Origin: Ailanthus altissimus
Lineage: Eukaryota; Streptophyta; Magnoliopsida; Sapindales; Simaroubaceae
DNA length: 64,000 nt
NCBI GenBank assembly: GCA_946807835.1
Contig: OX327705.1
Coordinates: 14,786,501 to 14,850,500, forward strand
Direction of reading: 5' to 3'
Under the pieces are notes generated by a model that worked only from the letters and a program-made list of their open reading frames with translations, did no database searches and had not been told where the DNA came from. Of the stretch, positions 1 through 12,911 are shown piece after piece (the first letter of the stretch is position 1; each line of letters begins with the position of its first letter). A program made the translations under genes and the position numbers.

Positions 1-2264
1 TAGAATTTGAAGCTGGATATGGTAGAGGATGAGGGAGTTTACTTATGTCAATGTTCAAGCTGGCTGATGCCAACTGCATTTACTGTGCTTGGTAAGTAGC
101 CCATTATATATTCCACTATTGGTTAGCTTGCATCGTTCTCATTAGCTATTGCACATCCCCTTTTAGCTCGCTATCTCCTGCCGCTGAACTTGAAACTCAT
201 CCTTAAGCTGTGTAACATGATCTGAAAGGGTGGGTGCTCTAGCTGGTGGGGTAGATAACTATCTTTGTGATGTGGAAGTGTGTTTAATGGAAACTATTAA
301 ACACAAAAAAAAAAGCTGTGATTTACTCTTTTGATCTGAAGTATGATAGAGTCGTTAAGTGCTTTAAATAGGTAGAGTAGCTCTTTCGTTGGGTCTCACT
401 AGAGTCTTGCTTATGTCTAAAGTGTAGTGATGAGGGATGGATAAACCAAGCTAGCTTTTTCAGTCTAAGTACTGTTTATGATTGAGCATGAGATCACATT
501 TCCTACGTCAATTTTCAGGCCTTCATGATAGCAAAAAATAATATAGCTTAATCCACTCTTTATGTCATTGATGTATTTAACCAGCATTAGCTTAGCACTT
601 AGGAAATAGCTCCAAGCTTTTTCATCTCTATCCATTGCTATGGCTGGGAAAGAGGAGCTTTATTTCCCTTAAGTGTCCATTGGGTGCCAATAATACATAG
701 CCATTGATTAATGGCATCATAGTATAGGTTTTCTCTAATTAATTCATATTCAGCATTCTTTATCTAAGGTAGCTTATAGGACTAATTGATTGTCTAGTTA
801 TCAAAGAAAACCTCTTTATCCTGCACTCTGACTTTTCGGTTATAATGTTCACATCTGTTGGCATAAAATTATCGCACAATAAGACTCATTGCCGTATTCA
901 GTTGCCAGTATAATTTTTCCCACTTCCTAGCCCTAATCATTTGAGGGAATTAAGGGAACCTCTTATTTTGTAAAACAAAACCTCCTCTGTAATGAAGATT
1001 GTTTTCTCAATGGATGAGCTATACTTTGCAGCCACTTCTTTAGAGACAAATTTATGTTTATTAGAACTTGGTTCTGCAATTTTTGCTGTCTCTGATGGCA
1101 TTAGTTCAAACCCAACCATACATAAAGTAAACTTCTGTCAACTTCAACATACTTATCTTTAATTGCTTAGGCTTCAGCCCTAAGACTTTTGTGTCAAATT
1201 TACCATTATCCCAATTCAAAAACCAAACACTTACATTACTCAATAAAATTCCCATAAACCAAGTACATCGCAATTGAACATCACACCTATATCAAATTCA
1301 TGACCAAGTCCATTGAACAACATTATAATCATCATGCCGCAATTCAATGTTATAATAAAAAATATCCATTATAACCAATATCCTTCTCACAATTGTCCCC
1401 ACAAGTAGTTCATATTAACACTAAATCAAACTTGATCGAAAATAAGGTGATAAAGATTAATAAAGCTAGACAATAATAGCAAAGCCTTAATACCTTGGTT
1501 TATGAAGCTTCAAAATGACAGCTTTTAATGTTAATTTTTGAATTAAGGGAAATTATAGGACAATGTGATGGTAAAATGTGATAATGTTGTTAATGAAGTG
1601 TTGTGATGAAGAGTGTGGGTATGGGGTTTTTAAAGGAACCTTGGGTGTAGTTGGAATTGGAGAATGTGTTATGGTTTGATGAGAGAAATGAGTGTTTTAG
1701 GGTTTAAATATTAAAGAAGTTGTGTAAATGATATGGGGAGTATTGGGTTGTGGTAAAATGATGAAAAAGGGCGCATTTTGTTTTGTGTGTTTGTGTTGTG
1801 GCACGGTGGCACTACCGATTGTAAACGCCTAGGTATAGCCTGAACATTGGCGCTGCAGCATGGCCTGGTCTGTGCTGCAAAGCCAATGTTCTACTCGACA
1901 CCCTCTAAATTACAGATTTATGGTGCTACGAGAATTCTGGGCCGTAACGCTTATACGTGTTTGTTTTCTTTTTTTATCATTAAAAATAAAACAAAGGAAA
2001 ATACATTAAATGCTTGGGTTGCCACCCCAGAACCACATGATTTAACTCCTTTAGCTAGACTTGGCCATTTGCTACTCAATTTGGCTAATCAAATGGGGTT
2101 TTTGCTACCATTCGCTTTTTCCCACCAAAGTAATGTTTGAGCCACTATCTATTGATATGGAATACTCTTCCATCATCTCTTTGAACTTATATTGTGCCAT
2201 ATGGAAAAACTTGTTGGATCATGAACGGTCCGAGCTACCTTTACCTCAACTTTCCCAGAAATAG
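1..2264. other. Mostly non-coding stretch 3' of the Athila-like integrase
   Basis: Apart from the short remnant at 937-1119 there is no recognisable gene. By position it would be the long non-coding region downstream of pol in the minus-strand element. Near 1,800-1,950 there is a locally GC-richer patch with the words GGCGCTGCAGC and TGGTGC, like patches seen inside LTRs elsewhere in this window, so part of 1,000-1,960 may be decayed LTR sequence. No primer site, polypurine tract or LTR end could be fixed here. Confidence 0.35.
937..1119 (-). pseudogene. Possible remnant of the extra ORF of an Athila-type element
   Basis: A 60-residue minus-strand reading frame contains NKHKFVSKEVAAKY followed by SSIEKTIF. 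This resembles the 'F-x-S/N-x-x-A-x-x-x-Y/F' plus 'F-I-x-E-R' pattern of the plant-transposon-like proteins that often sit downstream of pol in Athila/Tat elements. The usual ERGF motif is not preserved (EEVLF here). It lies 3' of the integrase remnant on the same strand, as expected for such an ORF. It could also be a chance frame. Confidence 0.3.
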
Positions 2265-3130
2265 CTTAAAACGAGAGTTGAGGATGAGTACTTGTTGACC
2301 CATAAAGAACTCACACCTCAAGATTTTCTTGCCATGCCAATTCTTTATTCATTTCTTATAAATTTAGGTATTTTTATATGCATTAATCCGAAACTCATCC
2401 AGCTCATTCAATTATAGCAACTACTTCTCCCCAGATGATCTCAAATTAAAATTCAACTTTTTGATAGTCCAAAGTTCTCGATGCTCAACTCAACCGGTAA
2501 GTGACATGCTTTTCCAAGCACTAATAGATAAGGGGACATGTCAATTGATGTTTTAAAAGCCTTTTTATACGCTTATAATGCATCATCAAGCCTTGAAGCC
2601 TAATCCTTCCAGTTTGTGTGCACTATTTTCTCCAAGATTAACTTAATGCCTATAAGTGTCACCTTATGCTTTACTCTATACTTGGCCAAGAGAGCATTTA
2701 ATATTTTGTTAAAAAAATGAGTCCCCTCATTGCTAATGATGACTTGAGGAGTCCTAAATCTAGTGAAACGTTCTTGTACAAAAATTTCAAGACTACTTTG
2801 GCATCATTTGTTGCTGTGGCAATGGCTTTCACCTACTTAGAGACATAATCACCAACCAATAAAATATACTCTTTGCCAAATGAAGTTGGAAAAGGCCCTA
2901 TAAAGTCAATTCCCCATACATTGAAGATCTCCACTTCCTTGATGTTGGTTAAAGGTAGCTCATGATGCCTAATGATATTTTTCACTCATTAACATTGGTC
3001 ACAAGTCTTGACATAAGTACAACTATCTTGAAAGAGTGGTAGAGAACACCTTAACCTTTGTCATTGGGAACACACCTTTAAATTACTTTGTCAGCACACA
3101 TTTGCAATCATATCGGATCTTCCCATAAGT
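2265..3130 (-). pseudogene. Athila-like integrase remnant
   Basis: Minus-strand translation in changing frames gives a zinc-binding segment (RCVPNDKG..GVLYH) near 3,080-3,120. The core follows with VWGIDFIGPFPTSFGKEY near 2,870-2,935, which carries the first catalytic Asp, then ISNEGTHF near 2,720 and SPYLLVLGKACHLPVEL near 2,490-2,540. The C-terminal part (QVFPYGTI, GWQPK) fades out by about 2,000-2,260. The order and wording match the integrase of Athila-type Ty3 elements. Many stops and frameshifts make it non-functional. Confidence 0.7.
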
Positions 3131-4390
3131 AGCTCTTTGTATCGTGGAAAAATTTCCTCTTTTAATGGCTAAACAAATCTAGAACCAACACATTACAAGC
3201 AACAAAATTGACAATGTCGGCAAACCAAGGAAGCTTTATCTAAACATTGAAAAGTTGCTCATCTAGAAAGACTTTTCTTATGCATGAATCATCATCAATT
3301 TCTTCCATCTCTAATCTTGAAAGATGATCTGAAAAAGTATACATTGAATTAATCGTGGCTTGGCATCTCTCTTAAGAAATAAATAATGGATGGTTGTATA
3401 GTCCGCATACACAATCACTTTAGACCTAATGATATAGGATCAAAATTTGTCGCATGCAAGACCATTACCAATATCTTCTTTTTGGTGGTAGTGTAGTTCT
3501 CTTCGACATCATTGAGTGTTCTACTTGCATAATATTTACCCAGAAAACTTTATCTCTTATTTGGTCAAGAACCGCCCCAACCACATATCGCTTGTATCAC
3601 ACATAATCTCAAATGGTTCATCCCAATTAGGTGTAACCACAATTGATGCTAAAATTAATCTCTCCTTATTACCCTTAAAGGCCAACAAGCAATCTTTATT
3701 AAACTCAAATAAATTATCTTTCTCAAGTAAGCTACACAAAGGTTTGACAACCTTGAGAAATCCTTGATGAATCTCTAATAAAAATCAGCATGGCATAGAA
3801 AACTCTAGATTCCCTTAACATTTATCGGTGGAGGAAGCTTTTCAATAATAAAAAATTTTGCTCTATCCACTTCAATACCCTTGGATGACACCTTATTGCC
3901 AAGAAAAATCCATTCTCTTGCTATGAAATAACATTTTTCCCAATTAAGCACAAGGTTCTTCTCTTCACATTGTTGTAATGTAAGAGATAAAGTATTAAAG
4001 CAATGATCCAAACACCAAAAATCATCTATGAAAATCTCTATTATCTTCTCAACTGTGTTAGAAAAAATAGCCATCATGTATATTTGAAAAGTAGCCGGGA
4101 TATTACATAAACCAAAAGGCATTCTTATAAAAGCAAATATGCAGTAAGGGCTTATCAAGGTTGTCTTCTCTTTGTCCTCAGGAGCAATAGCAATTTGGTT
4201 ATTCCTAGAATAGCTATCTAGGAAGCAATAATAGTTATACCCCATCAACCGATCTAACATTTGTTTAATGAATGAAAGTGAGAATGGCCTTTCTGAGTAG
4301 CATTTTTTAGCTTTCTGTAATCAATGCATACTCTTCACCCTATGACTATCGTAGAAGGACTATGTGCATTCTTTTCATTTTTCACAACCG

Positions 4391-4395
4391 TCGTA
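4391..4395. repeat. Target-site duplication TCGTA, left copy
   Basis: TCGTA directly abuts the solo LTR at 4,396 and matches the copy at 5,701-5,705. Five bases is the normal duplication length for Ty3/gypsy integrase. Confidence 0.9.
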
Positions 4396-5700
4396 TGATT
4401 GGTGTACTATAGTAGCTAAGCACAAGTGTACGCTATCATATCAAGTAATATAGGATTTTAAGTCCAGATATCGATCACACAGGGACTATGCAATCTAATT
4501 CTATAAATCAAGTACTAAAATTATGCCTACTTAACTTTTATTCAGAAAACCAAAATCTAAATATGTAACTAATCTAGTTCTCTCAATTAACTAAACAAAA
4601 GATAATCTAGGGTTTTGACTCATCCCCTAGTATTTCATTGGATTCATTAACCACTTAGTTAATCCCTTAATACCAATTGATTGGTTTAGACACTAATCTC
4701 ACCACAAGCCTCTGTCGATGGTCAAGTGACTATATTACGCATTCTAACAATCACCTATATGTCTATGGTAATCAAATCAGAATATAATTCATTAAGATCA
4801 AGTCTAAATTATACCATACATGCCACCTAGGTATATGTCTATCCTAGATGGAACTCATAGTTGTTACCCTATGATCATGCATCAAACTATCCTAGGTAAA
4901 ATACATGAATCTATCTGTCGAGTTCATCATGGTTCCTCAATCATTCAAAATATTGATCAGGTATAATGAAAGCATTACACACAAGATAGAATGAATCAAT
5001 TGAATTTATCAAGTTCATAAACTAAGAATCAATAAAATTCAACTACATACTAGGTTTACCTAGTCTAACCCTAGAATAATAATTTAGCCCATAACAAAAT
5101 TAAAAGTATCAAACCAATCTATAAAGATCAATAAAAACAAGAACATAATGATAAAGAAAGAGAAGAAAAACTAATCAAAGTAACTCTTTGATGTGCTTCT
5201 CTCTCAATCTTGGCTTGAAGCTTAAATCTTGATCTTGGCTCTTCAATCTTTGGCTTTAATCTTTGATTTGTGTTGTGAATTCTCTCTCTAAGTTTTTGCC
5301 TCTTTTCTCTTTTTTTCTCCTCTTTTCTTTTAGGGTTTTTGGCTCTCTATTTATAAGTTTTTGCCTTTGAAATACTGTTTATGAGTTACTGTAGCAAAAT
5401 ACTGTTCATGAGTTACTGTTCCTCGTCACTAGCGCCACGGCACTCACTTGTTGTTCTGGCCGCTGCGGCGCTCAGCGTTGGGCGCCGCGGCACCCAACCA
5501 CCTACTGCGCGCCTTTCGTATTTTAAGCGTAACTTTTTCGTTTGATGTCTGATTCGCTTCCCGTTTGTTCCTATGCGTCACATTTTTCATCATACATCTA
5601 TTTATGATCAAAAATCACAATTAAATATCTAAATATTTATGATTTGGAGCAAAATATAAAAGTTGGGTAGAAATCATACTAGTGCTTTTATGCCTTATCA
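4396..5700 (-). mobile_element. Solo LTR of an Athila-like family, inserted in RT
   Basis: This 1,305-bp sequence starts on the minus strand with TGATAAGGC and ends with CCAATCA. It is flanked by the perfect 5-bp duplication TCGTA (4,391-4,395 and 5,701-5,705). RT coding sequence resumes directly on both sides, so it is a clean insertion. It resembles the LTRs at 38,901-40,154 and 43,741-45,091 in its ends and length, and in the internal phrases about the 'CACAGGGACTATGCAATC' block. There is no internal region, so it was formed by LTR-LTR recombination. A GC-rich patch lies at 5,425-5,515. Confidence 0.9.
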
Positions 5701-5705
5701 TCGTA
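5701..5705. repeat. Target-site duplication TCGTA, right copy
   Basis: Second copy of the 5-bp duplication, followed at once by the RT codons for PKKGG on the minus strand. Confidence 0.9.
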
Positions 5706-5925
5706 CCACCCTTCTTTGGCATAACTTTCACCGAACTCACCTAAAAACTATCAGAGATGGCATAAATGATCCCAAAATTAAGTAACTTTAATACTTCAAA
5801 CCTTACAACTTCTTTCATGGCTAGATCAATCTTTTTTATTGCTCAATGGATGGCTTGTAAGTCTCTTCCATCAAGATCTTGTGCATACAAATAGTGTCAA
5901 AGATGGACCAACTCAATACACTCTT

Positions 5926-8470
5926 GTACTTTTTAAAACCCCAAGCAACTTACTTTATTCTCTTGAGTCAATGATGCCGAAATAATGACCAAAAAAGTAG
6001 AATTATCCCTCAAGAAGGTATAATGAAATAGTAAGGTAATTGCTTCAAAATAAGCCATCTTACAAGAAATTAAATGTCTTCATAGAATCTTTAGAACTTC
6101 TATGAATACATACCTACTCAAGAATTTCATATGAATATTAGAGTTTATCTCAACAAATAAAGCTTCAAAAGGTAACACTTCATATAGATGATCTTTAAAT
6201 ATTTCATAATAAGCTTTACTATCTTCCATGAGCAGAAGTGCATCCTTTTGGAATTTAGAATTCATAAGATAATACTTCAAATGATCTCTATATAAAACTT
6301 AAGGCGCAAATTTGTTAACACATTTATTAATAACATCAATATGATTACAAGATTGTACCTTATTTGAAATTTTCATAAAGTAATAGATGTTGAATTTAAC
6401 CTTTTTACCATTCACCCGTAGTGTTAAGCTTTTATTATGCACATCAATGAGAGCTTTCCCAATAGCTAGAAATGGGTGCCGAAGAATAATAGGAACTTCT
6501 TTAGAAAGACAACAAAGTTCATTAGAAGAATAAATTTATCCACTGTAACTAGAACTTTTTTAATAAAACCTCTTAGCTAAGTGAGAGATTTATCTGCCAT
6601 TTGCAAAGAGATTGTAAGGGGCTTCACTTTACCAAGACCCAACTTTTGAAAGATGGATAAAGGCATTAGATTAATACTTGCTCTAAGATCATATAGTGCC
6701 TTTTTAAAGTCGAATCCCCAATAATGTAAGGGATAGTAAAACTACCTAGATCCTTCAACTTTTAAGGCAACGTCTGTTAAAGAATTGCACGACACTTCTC
6801 CATTAGTTTCATCGTTTCACAATCTTCTAAACTCTTTATTTTAGACATCACCTCTTTCATGAACTCACAAAATTTGGCATTTGCTCTAAAGCTTTCTCAA
6901 AAGGAATGTTTATATGAATTTTCTTAAAGACATCAAGGAATTTAAAAAATAGGGCATTTAACTCCTTTTTCTTAAACCTTTAGGGATATGGCAAAGGTAA
7001 AGTTACAATTGGTGGATTATCTTAGGGAGAAATAGAGGTGGGTTTTGAATTCACCTTGGATGACTTCGCAACAACTTCTTCCTCTTTGTCTTCACCTATC
7101 TTTTTATCCAAAACTTTAACCTCTTTTCCATTCTTAATTGAATTGGTTAGTTATATTATTTGCATTTCAAAAGACTTTCATAGTTGCATTCATATTAGAG
7201 CAATGGGTTTCAATGCTATTAAGACGGGTTTCATCCTTGTTGAATCTATTCATTGTCTCTAAAATAAAAGTGCCTAAAAGATCTTCTAATGATTGCTTCT
7301 TCTCGGCCACTTTGTGATTGAATGTCAGTAAAGGTTGCAATGTATTTGTTGGATTGCCATAAGCAAAATTCTTATGATTTTGGAGCCCAATATAGTTATG
7401 AGTGGGCAAATTGTTCCTCCGCTAGTTGAAGTTTTGATTATTAACATCTTGTACTTGTTCCAAGGCATTCCCTTTACCGGTGTAAGATATATTAGCTACC
7501 ATGGCTAGATGTTTGCTTGTTGAAGCCTTTCTAGTATCGAGTGGAGAAATTTTGTTAGCCAAAGATGGAACTTGGGCTAAACGTACAATGGTGGGATTAA
7601 TTTCAGGCACTCTGGTTGCTTTCCTTTCTATAAACCTTTCATTAAGTCATTGATAATTGTTACACACCATCTCCTGTAACAAAACTTAGGATTCTTTCAC
7701 CCTTTTTTACAACAAAGTATCACCTGCCACCGCATCAATAATAGTCCTTATTTGGTCATTCAATCTATTATAGAAAAGTTGAGTTTATAACCAATCTTAG
7801 TATCTATGTTAAGGACACTTCTGAATGAGATCCTTGAACTGCTCTCATGCCTCATAAAGTAGCTCAAATTCCAATTGCCAGAATTGGGCTATCTCTATTG
7901 AAAGTTGAGAAGTCTTTAATGGAGGAAAGAATTTGGTGAGCTTTAAGCAAGCTTTTCCCATGTTGCAATACTTCACAGTTACAAAGATTGCAGCCATCCC
8001 CTTACCTTGTCCCTAAGAGAGAATAGGAACGAGCGTGGGCAAATAGCATCCTTTATAACTCCATTCATTATGATGGTGTTACAAACCTCTAAAATACAAC
8101 AAGTTGAACATTAAGATCTTCACATGGAAATCTCTTATATTGATTTTATTGTACAATATTAATAAGGACTAGCTTCAATTCAAAATTATTGGCTTGAACT
8201 CCTTGACATCAAATCCTCGAATAGTTCTCATTTACCACAGGCCTAAAATAATCCCTCAGTGCCCATAGTTGTTGGTTGTTATCATTGACATTGTCGTTGT
8301 TATTGTTGTTATCGTCATCATTGTTATTGTTGTTGTTGTTGTTGTCTTCTTCAGCTTCTATAGCATGAATTAAATTTCTCCTTTCTCTCCTAAGTCTTCT
8401 TAAAGTATGTTCAATTTTCAAATCAAAAGGAAAAATTTTCAAGCTAAGAGTTCTTCTCATAAACCTTCAA
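5926..8470 (-). pseudogene. Athila-like gag and protease remnants
   Basis: The gag N-terminus is at 8,209-8,460 and contains a long Asn/Asp run (encoded by a trinucleotide microsatellite at 8,285-8,350) followed by ALRDYFRPVVNENYS, a typical Athila gag start. Mid-gag words VQANNFELK lie near 8,170-8,200. The C-terminal gag words QNHKNFAYGN, SLEDLLGTFI and IETHCSN occur at 7,167-7,409. Protease-like sequence (MPLSIFQKLGLGKVKP, LQMADKSL) lies at about 6,570-6,690. Further open fragments (6,080-6,280) belong to the PR-RT linker. The frame is broken many times. Confidence 0.7.
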
Positions 8471-8576
8471 AACTACAAAACAACCACAACTAAGTAACAA
8501 ACAAAGAAAAGTAAAATACCTAAAGTAAAATCAAGTTACTTATCATTAATATTAGCAAAACTTCGAAATTCACAAT

Positions 8577-8593
8577 CCTTGACAATGGTGCCA
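8577..8593 (-). other. Primer binding site, tRNA-Asp type
   Basis: The minus strand reads TGGCACCATTGTCAAGG, close to the TGGCGCCGTTGCC-type primer site typical of Athila/Tat elements. It sits seven bases inside the LTR end at 8,600, where a primer site must be. Confidence 0.75.
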
Positions 8594-8599
8594 AAAACC

Positions 8600-11232
8600 T
8601 GTTCACGAAATTATACTTACGCGAATTGTAACCGCAAGTGTACGAGTCACGATCAAATAATAAGATGATGAGTGAGTATTGTTCCTATAATGATTGGTAT
8701 CCTAAATTATATTAAATGTTATGATGTTGATAACCTAACTTTATCTAAGCTAATTTAAATACTAAATTGAATTATGAAATTTAAGGCTCTTAAAGTAAGC
8801 AATATAATAATTAGGAGATGGAAATTCTATGGTAAATGATTCTATGGTCTTAGTTTAACTCTACCGTTCCTATGTTCTTTATAACTAGTGATTAACAACT
8901 AGTCTTATAAAATCATTAATCAAGGTTTAGAGCTAATCTCATTACCTTTCCTATGTGTCAAATGAGATCCTATATATACATACCTAAGTTGATATCCCTA
9001 TCTAACTTATTATATATACATGCATTAATTTACCCTTAAATGATTATCCTAACTCTATTAGTCTCCCAACTCAATATACTCAAGATTATGCTTTTTAATT
9101 CCAATACATGGGTTAACTTTCCCAAGCTCATAACCCACAGGTCTAAATCATCTAATCAACTTTTCAATCAAATTAGAAGCATTAAACACATAAAAAGAAA
9201 AAATGATAAACACAAGATAGTCATTTATCAACTTAACAATTCAAAACATAGTACTAAGTAGAGTTACATCAAGTTCTAGAACATACAATTTAGTTATCTA
9301 TATTCAAATCCACAAATACCATAATCTAAGAGTTCACAAAAGTAACTATATTTTCAAACGAACAAATTACAATTGTAAACTTAAAGTCAAAGTAAATGAG
9401 GTAAAGAAAAAGGGAACCAGTTGGAAAAGTCCTTAAGGCCTTCAATCTTTAATGGTCTTCTATAATCTACGTTCTAAGAATGTTTCTCTCACTAAAACCC
9501 TTAATTTGTTTCTCTCAATTTTGTGCTCTCCACCTTCAAAAGAGGCCTTTCATCTCTTATTTATAGGTCCTTCCAAAATACAACTTTTAAAATTAGGGGA
9601 CAAGTTCTAAAATGGATCTATAGTGGTAGCGTAGCAGCCTTAGAAGAGTTGGGGCCGTGGCCCCAACACTTGGGATTGCTTTTCTTTGTCTTTTTGCTAC
9701 ACCTTAAACTTATAAGGCTACTGATGCGATATTTATATATCTTATAATTAAGTGCAAGTATACACTATTGTATGCAAGTAATAAAGAGACTAAATAAGTC
9801 GGATGTCGAACCCACAGGGATAATTGTTTTCTTCTTAACCAATTACTAAAATGATATCTTACTAATAATTATTCAGATAAATAAAAATCTAAGAATGAAT
9901 GTAGAAAATATAAAGGTAAAAACACAATGCAAAGAGCTTTAAGTGATAGCAATATAGAGAAAACCTAGGATTAATACTATCCCTCAATATGATTTCTAAT
10001 GATTAACCTTCTAATATTTAACTCTCTTAGTCTTTATTATTGATCAAGACACTAATGTATTCACAAGCCTCTTCCAAGGTCATGCAAGTATACCTTAATT
10101 TACCAAATACCTATATTCCTATGGTACTTGTAATAAATTAAGATTCATTAAGATTAGGTCTTATTGATCATACATGCCAATTAGGTATATTCTTATCCTA
10201 AATTGAAACTTGCATATACAACATTGAATGTTACTCTACAATCATGCATCAAATTACCTAGGTCTAAATATAATGATTCCTCTTCCGAGTTTATCAAAAT
10301 ATTACCAATTCATTCACCATATATTGGCCAGATATATTAAAGCATTAAACACAAGTAATTTAAATAATATAGGACTAAGTTTATTAAATATTAAAAAGAT
10401 ATGGCAATTAAGCGCACATATTGAATTCAAATATTAACCCTAGAAAATAAGTTTAGTTCATAGCTACTAGAGAATCACAGCAATAAAAATAAAAATAAAA
10501 CATGATACAATCAATTACAAACCGATGTAGACGTCGAATTGCTCTTGATTGATGTTGCTCTAGATTTTTGGTGCTCTTGAACTGCTCTAAGTTCTCTTTA
10601 GGTTGATCTAGGTTTTTCTCTGGTCTCCCTTTTATGTCTGGGGTCGAGTGGCCTTTTATAAGGTTTGATTTGAACTTGAAAAACTCAATTCTGGTCGCAC
10701 TAGGATTCGCACTACCGCTGGGGCGATATGCTTATGTCATTGAGGCACTGCATGAAGACAGCTTCATCGCCAGAGCGTTGGGAATATAGCGTTAAGGCGC
10801 TAGCGCGATGACTCTTTGGCGCTAGGGCACCAGATGCGACTTTAACAGGTTGTATTTCGTATTTCGGTCACTATTCCAGAGTTGGGGCGACAATCCTCGT
10901 GGCGCTAGGGCGATGGACACATTCTTTAAATTTCGTTCAAGTCCCTATAAATAACAATAAAGCACATAAATAACCATCTATTCTCATAAAAACATAAAAT
11001 ATTAATAATAAAAACATGAGAAAATATATGACAAATTTACCCTTATCAGCTATAACTCGAATGCTTTATGAAATTACTTCTTTGCCCATTTTTCATCAAA
11101 TTTTGATCTCTTTTATGCTCTGATTGGTTAGAACTCATTAAACAACAATGCATGCATAACACATTTTAGTACTTAAGACGAGCAAATATTAAATTCAGAG
11201 GGTAGTAAATAATGTATGAAATCTACTTATCA
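8600..11232 (-). mobile_element. 5' LTR of the minus-strand Athila-like element, interrupted
   Basis: On the minus strand the LTR begins with TGATAAGTAG at 11,232 and ends with GTGAACA at 8,600, next to the primer site. A solo LTR (9,722-11,048) splits it. Removing that insert and one duplicated target site leaves about 1.3 kb, the length of the other LTRs of this type here. The conserved block GTGTACGAGTCACGATC and the AT-rich repeats after it (8,640-9,000) parallel the other copies. Confidence 0.7.
9722..11048 (-). mobile_element. Second solo LTR of an Athila-like family
   Basis: A 1,327-bp LTR that begins TGATAAGGG on the minus strand and ends in GCATCA. It is flanked by GCTAC (9,717-9,721) and GCTAT (11,049-11,053), a 5-bp duplication with one later change. 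Its plus-strand start (9,725-9,845) is almost identical to the fragment at 27,141-27,251. The region 10,690-10,910 contains repeated words TGGCGCTAGGGC. It lies inside the older LTR at 8,600-11,232, so it is younger than that element. Confidence 0.8.
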
Positions 11233-12911
11233 ATAACTCATTCTACATTTTTCTTAACAAATAATTATTATATTGTTACTTATCTCTATTAATGATGTTA
11301 TCATTAAAGGAAAGAAGCCTTCATTCAAGCTATTATTTATCAACTCAATAATTAATTTGCATTGAATGTGTAGTTGAAAGTTTATAGTATCCCACTTTTA
11401 TAAGACTTTATATCACTCACTCTATAAATTGTGTTTATTAACACTTCAAAAATTCTACCAAACAAATGTTAAGACAATCAAGTGCATATTATGTTACTTA
11501 ATAGACACTATTGACTTTTGGACTTTGGTTTCTATCACAAACCTCACAAACTATCTATGCATTCTTAGATTCCAATTAGGTAGGATGTAAAGGCACCGCA
11601 AAGTACAACTGGTTATTACATTTTTCTTGAAGCCAATAGTATTTCATGGTGCTTAAAGAAACAAAATGTAATAGCCATTCAAGTACTGAATTAGTGTATC
11701 AATCATGGTTTCTGTTGGAAAATCAACCTTGACTCTTTAATATGATATCACTTAGATATCAATCTTAGCCATTATACTGACACCACTTGTTGGGGATATT
11801 TATGTGCCCTAATACCTCCATGGCTGGTATTTAGCATCCTAAAACTATCTAAATGCTTTGTGGAAGACTTCACCTACAAGTAATCAAGAATTAAAAAAAT
11901 CATACACAATGGAGATAAAGAAATAATTACCATAAGACACAAGATATATGTGGCTCAATTATAAACACCTACGTCCATAGATAAAAAAAAAAACTTCTTT
12001 TATTAATAGTTCACAAAGAACTCTAGGTCAAAGGGACCTATTAGATCACAAAGATCTTACACAAGAGATTAATAAAAAAAAAAATACAATAAATAGCTAG
12101 AGCTCTCTCTCAAAAGATCTATTGTCACTCTCTCGTGCACTTAGCACTCAATTAATCTTATGGTAGCACTCTCTCGTGTACTCAGCAATCTAGTGCCAAC
12201 CTATCTTTCTATTCTCTCTTATATTTACATCTTTGATGCTTAATTATTTTAAAGGGTTACAACAGTTTATATAGACTTTAAAAAGTCCCTAGAAATTATA
12301 TTTCTTATTAGAATAGGAGTCAATATGTTAGAAAACTCAAATGCTACTCAAATAGAATTTTAAATCTTCAAATTCTAATAGTTTCAAACCACTACATAAC
12401 TTACTTGGTTAACTTTTGTTTTGAAGAACTTTGTTTGTTATTAAACAAAACTCTTATCCTGTATTGTGATAATGTAAGAGACTTACACATGACTCCAAAA
12501 TCTATTATCTATGCTCGAACAAAATACATTGAGCTTGACATATACTTTATTTGTTAGAAAGTCATAAAAGAAAAAAAAATCCATACCCAATACATTTATT
12601 CACAGTTAATAAACATAAATGTTTTTATCAAAACTTTAGCTAAGTCCCTATTTTCTTCTTCTTTGGAATAAGATAGGAGTTCATTAGCTAATCAGAGATA
12701 TCGTAACTAACAATAACTTCTTTAACGGCTAGCAAAACTCTTTTTAGGAAAGAATTTCAAAATTATGTCAATATTCTACATTTTATTCTTTCCTCATTTA
12801 GGATATTACTCTTGTATAGATAGCCCTAAGTCTTGTTAATGTAAATCAAGCTAGCAAAATACACGTTTCTCTTTGTTTTGAAATCCTTCAGGTTCTTTAT
12901 GATTACGGTGA
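11233..12911. other. Unassigned AT-rich stretch
   Basis: No gene is visible. Around 11,960-12,260 the sequence has repeated words CTCTCTCGTG and GATCACAAAGATC, in the style of the transcribed 5' part of a copia-type LTR in minus orientation (compare 29,900-30,060). No TG..CA termini or duplication could be assigned, so it may be a decayed LTR fragment. Confidence 0.3.

Larger units (their letters stand above)
3400..5925 (-). pseudogene. Athila-like reverse transcriptase and RNase H, split by a solo LTR
   Basis: The longest open piece (3,805-4,260) holds the RT fingers and palm: MLDRLMGYNYYCFLDSYS, MPFGLCNIPATFQ, and the catalytic box as IDDF where the family has M/IDDFS. It ends in the connection VDRAKFFIIEKLPPP. 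A following piece at 3,557-3,739 gives the RNase H entry (LLEKDNLFEFN, FEIMCDTSD). The RT N-terminus (MHKILMEET, VVRFEVLK, VMPKKGG) resumes at 5,706-5,920 on the far side of the solo LTR, so the insertion cut the gene between PKKGG and VVKNEKNE. Stops and frameshifts occur throughout. Confidence 0.8.
1..11232 (-). mobile_element. Athila-like Ty3/gypsy element, degenerate, with two nested solo LTRs
   Basis: Reading the minus strand from 11,232 downwards gives LTR, tRNA-Asp-type primer site, gag, protease, RT, RNase H and integrase. This is the Ty3 order, and the peptides look like the Athila branch (for example LEDLLGTF and ETHCSN in gag, MLDRL and MPFGLCN in RT). Every domain is broken by stops and frameshifts. 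The RT is split by a solo LTR at 4,396-5,700 and the 5' LTR by another at 9,722-11,048. I could not find the 3' LTR; it may lie left of position 1. The bounds below ~2,260 are inferred, because that stretch has almost no recognisable coding sequence. Confidence 0.65.
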
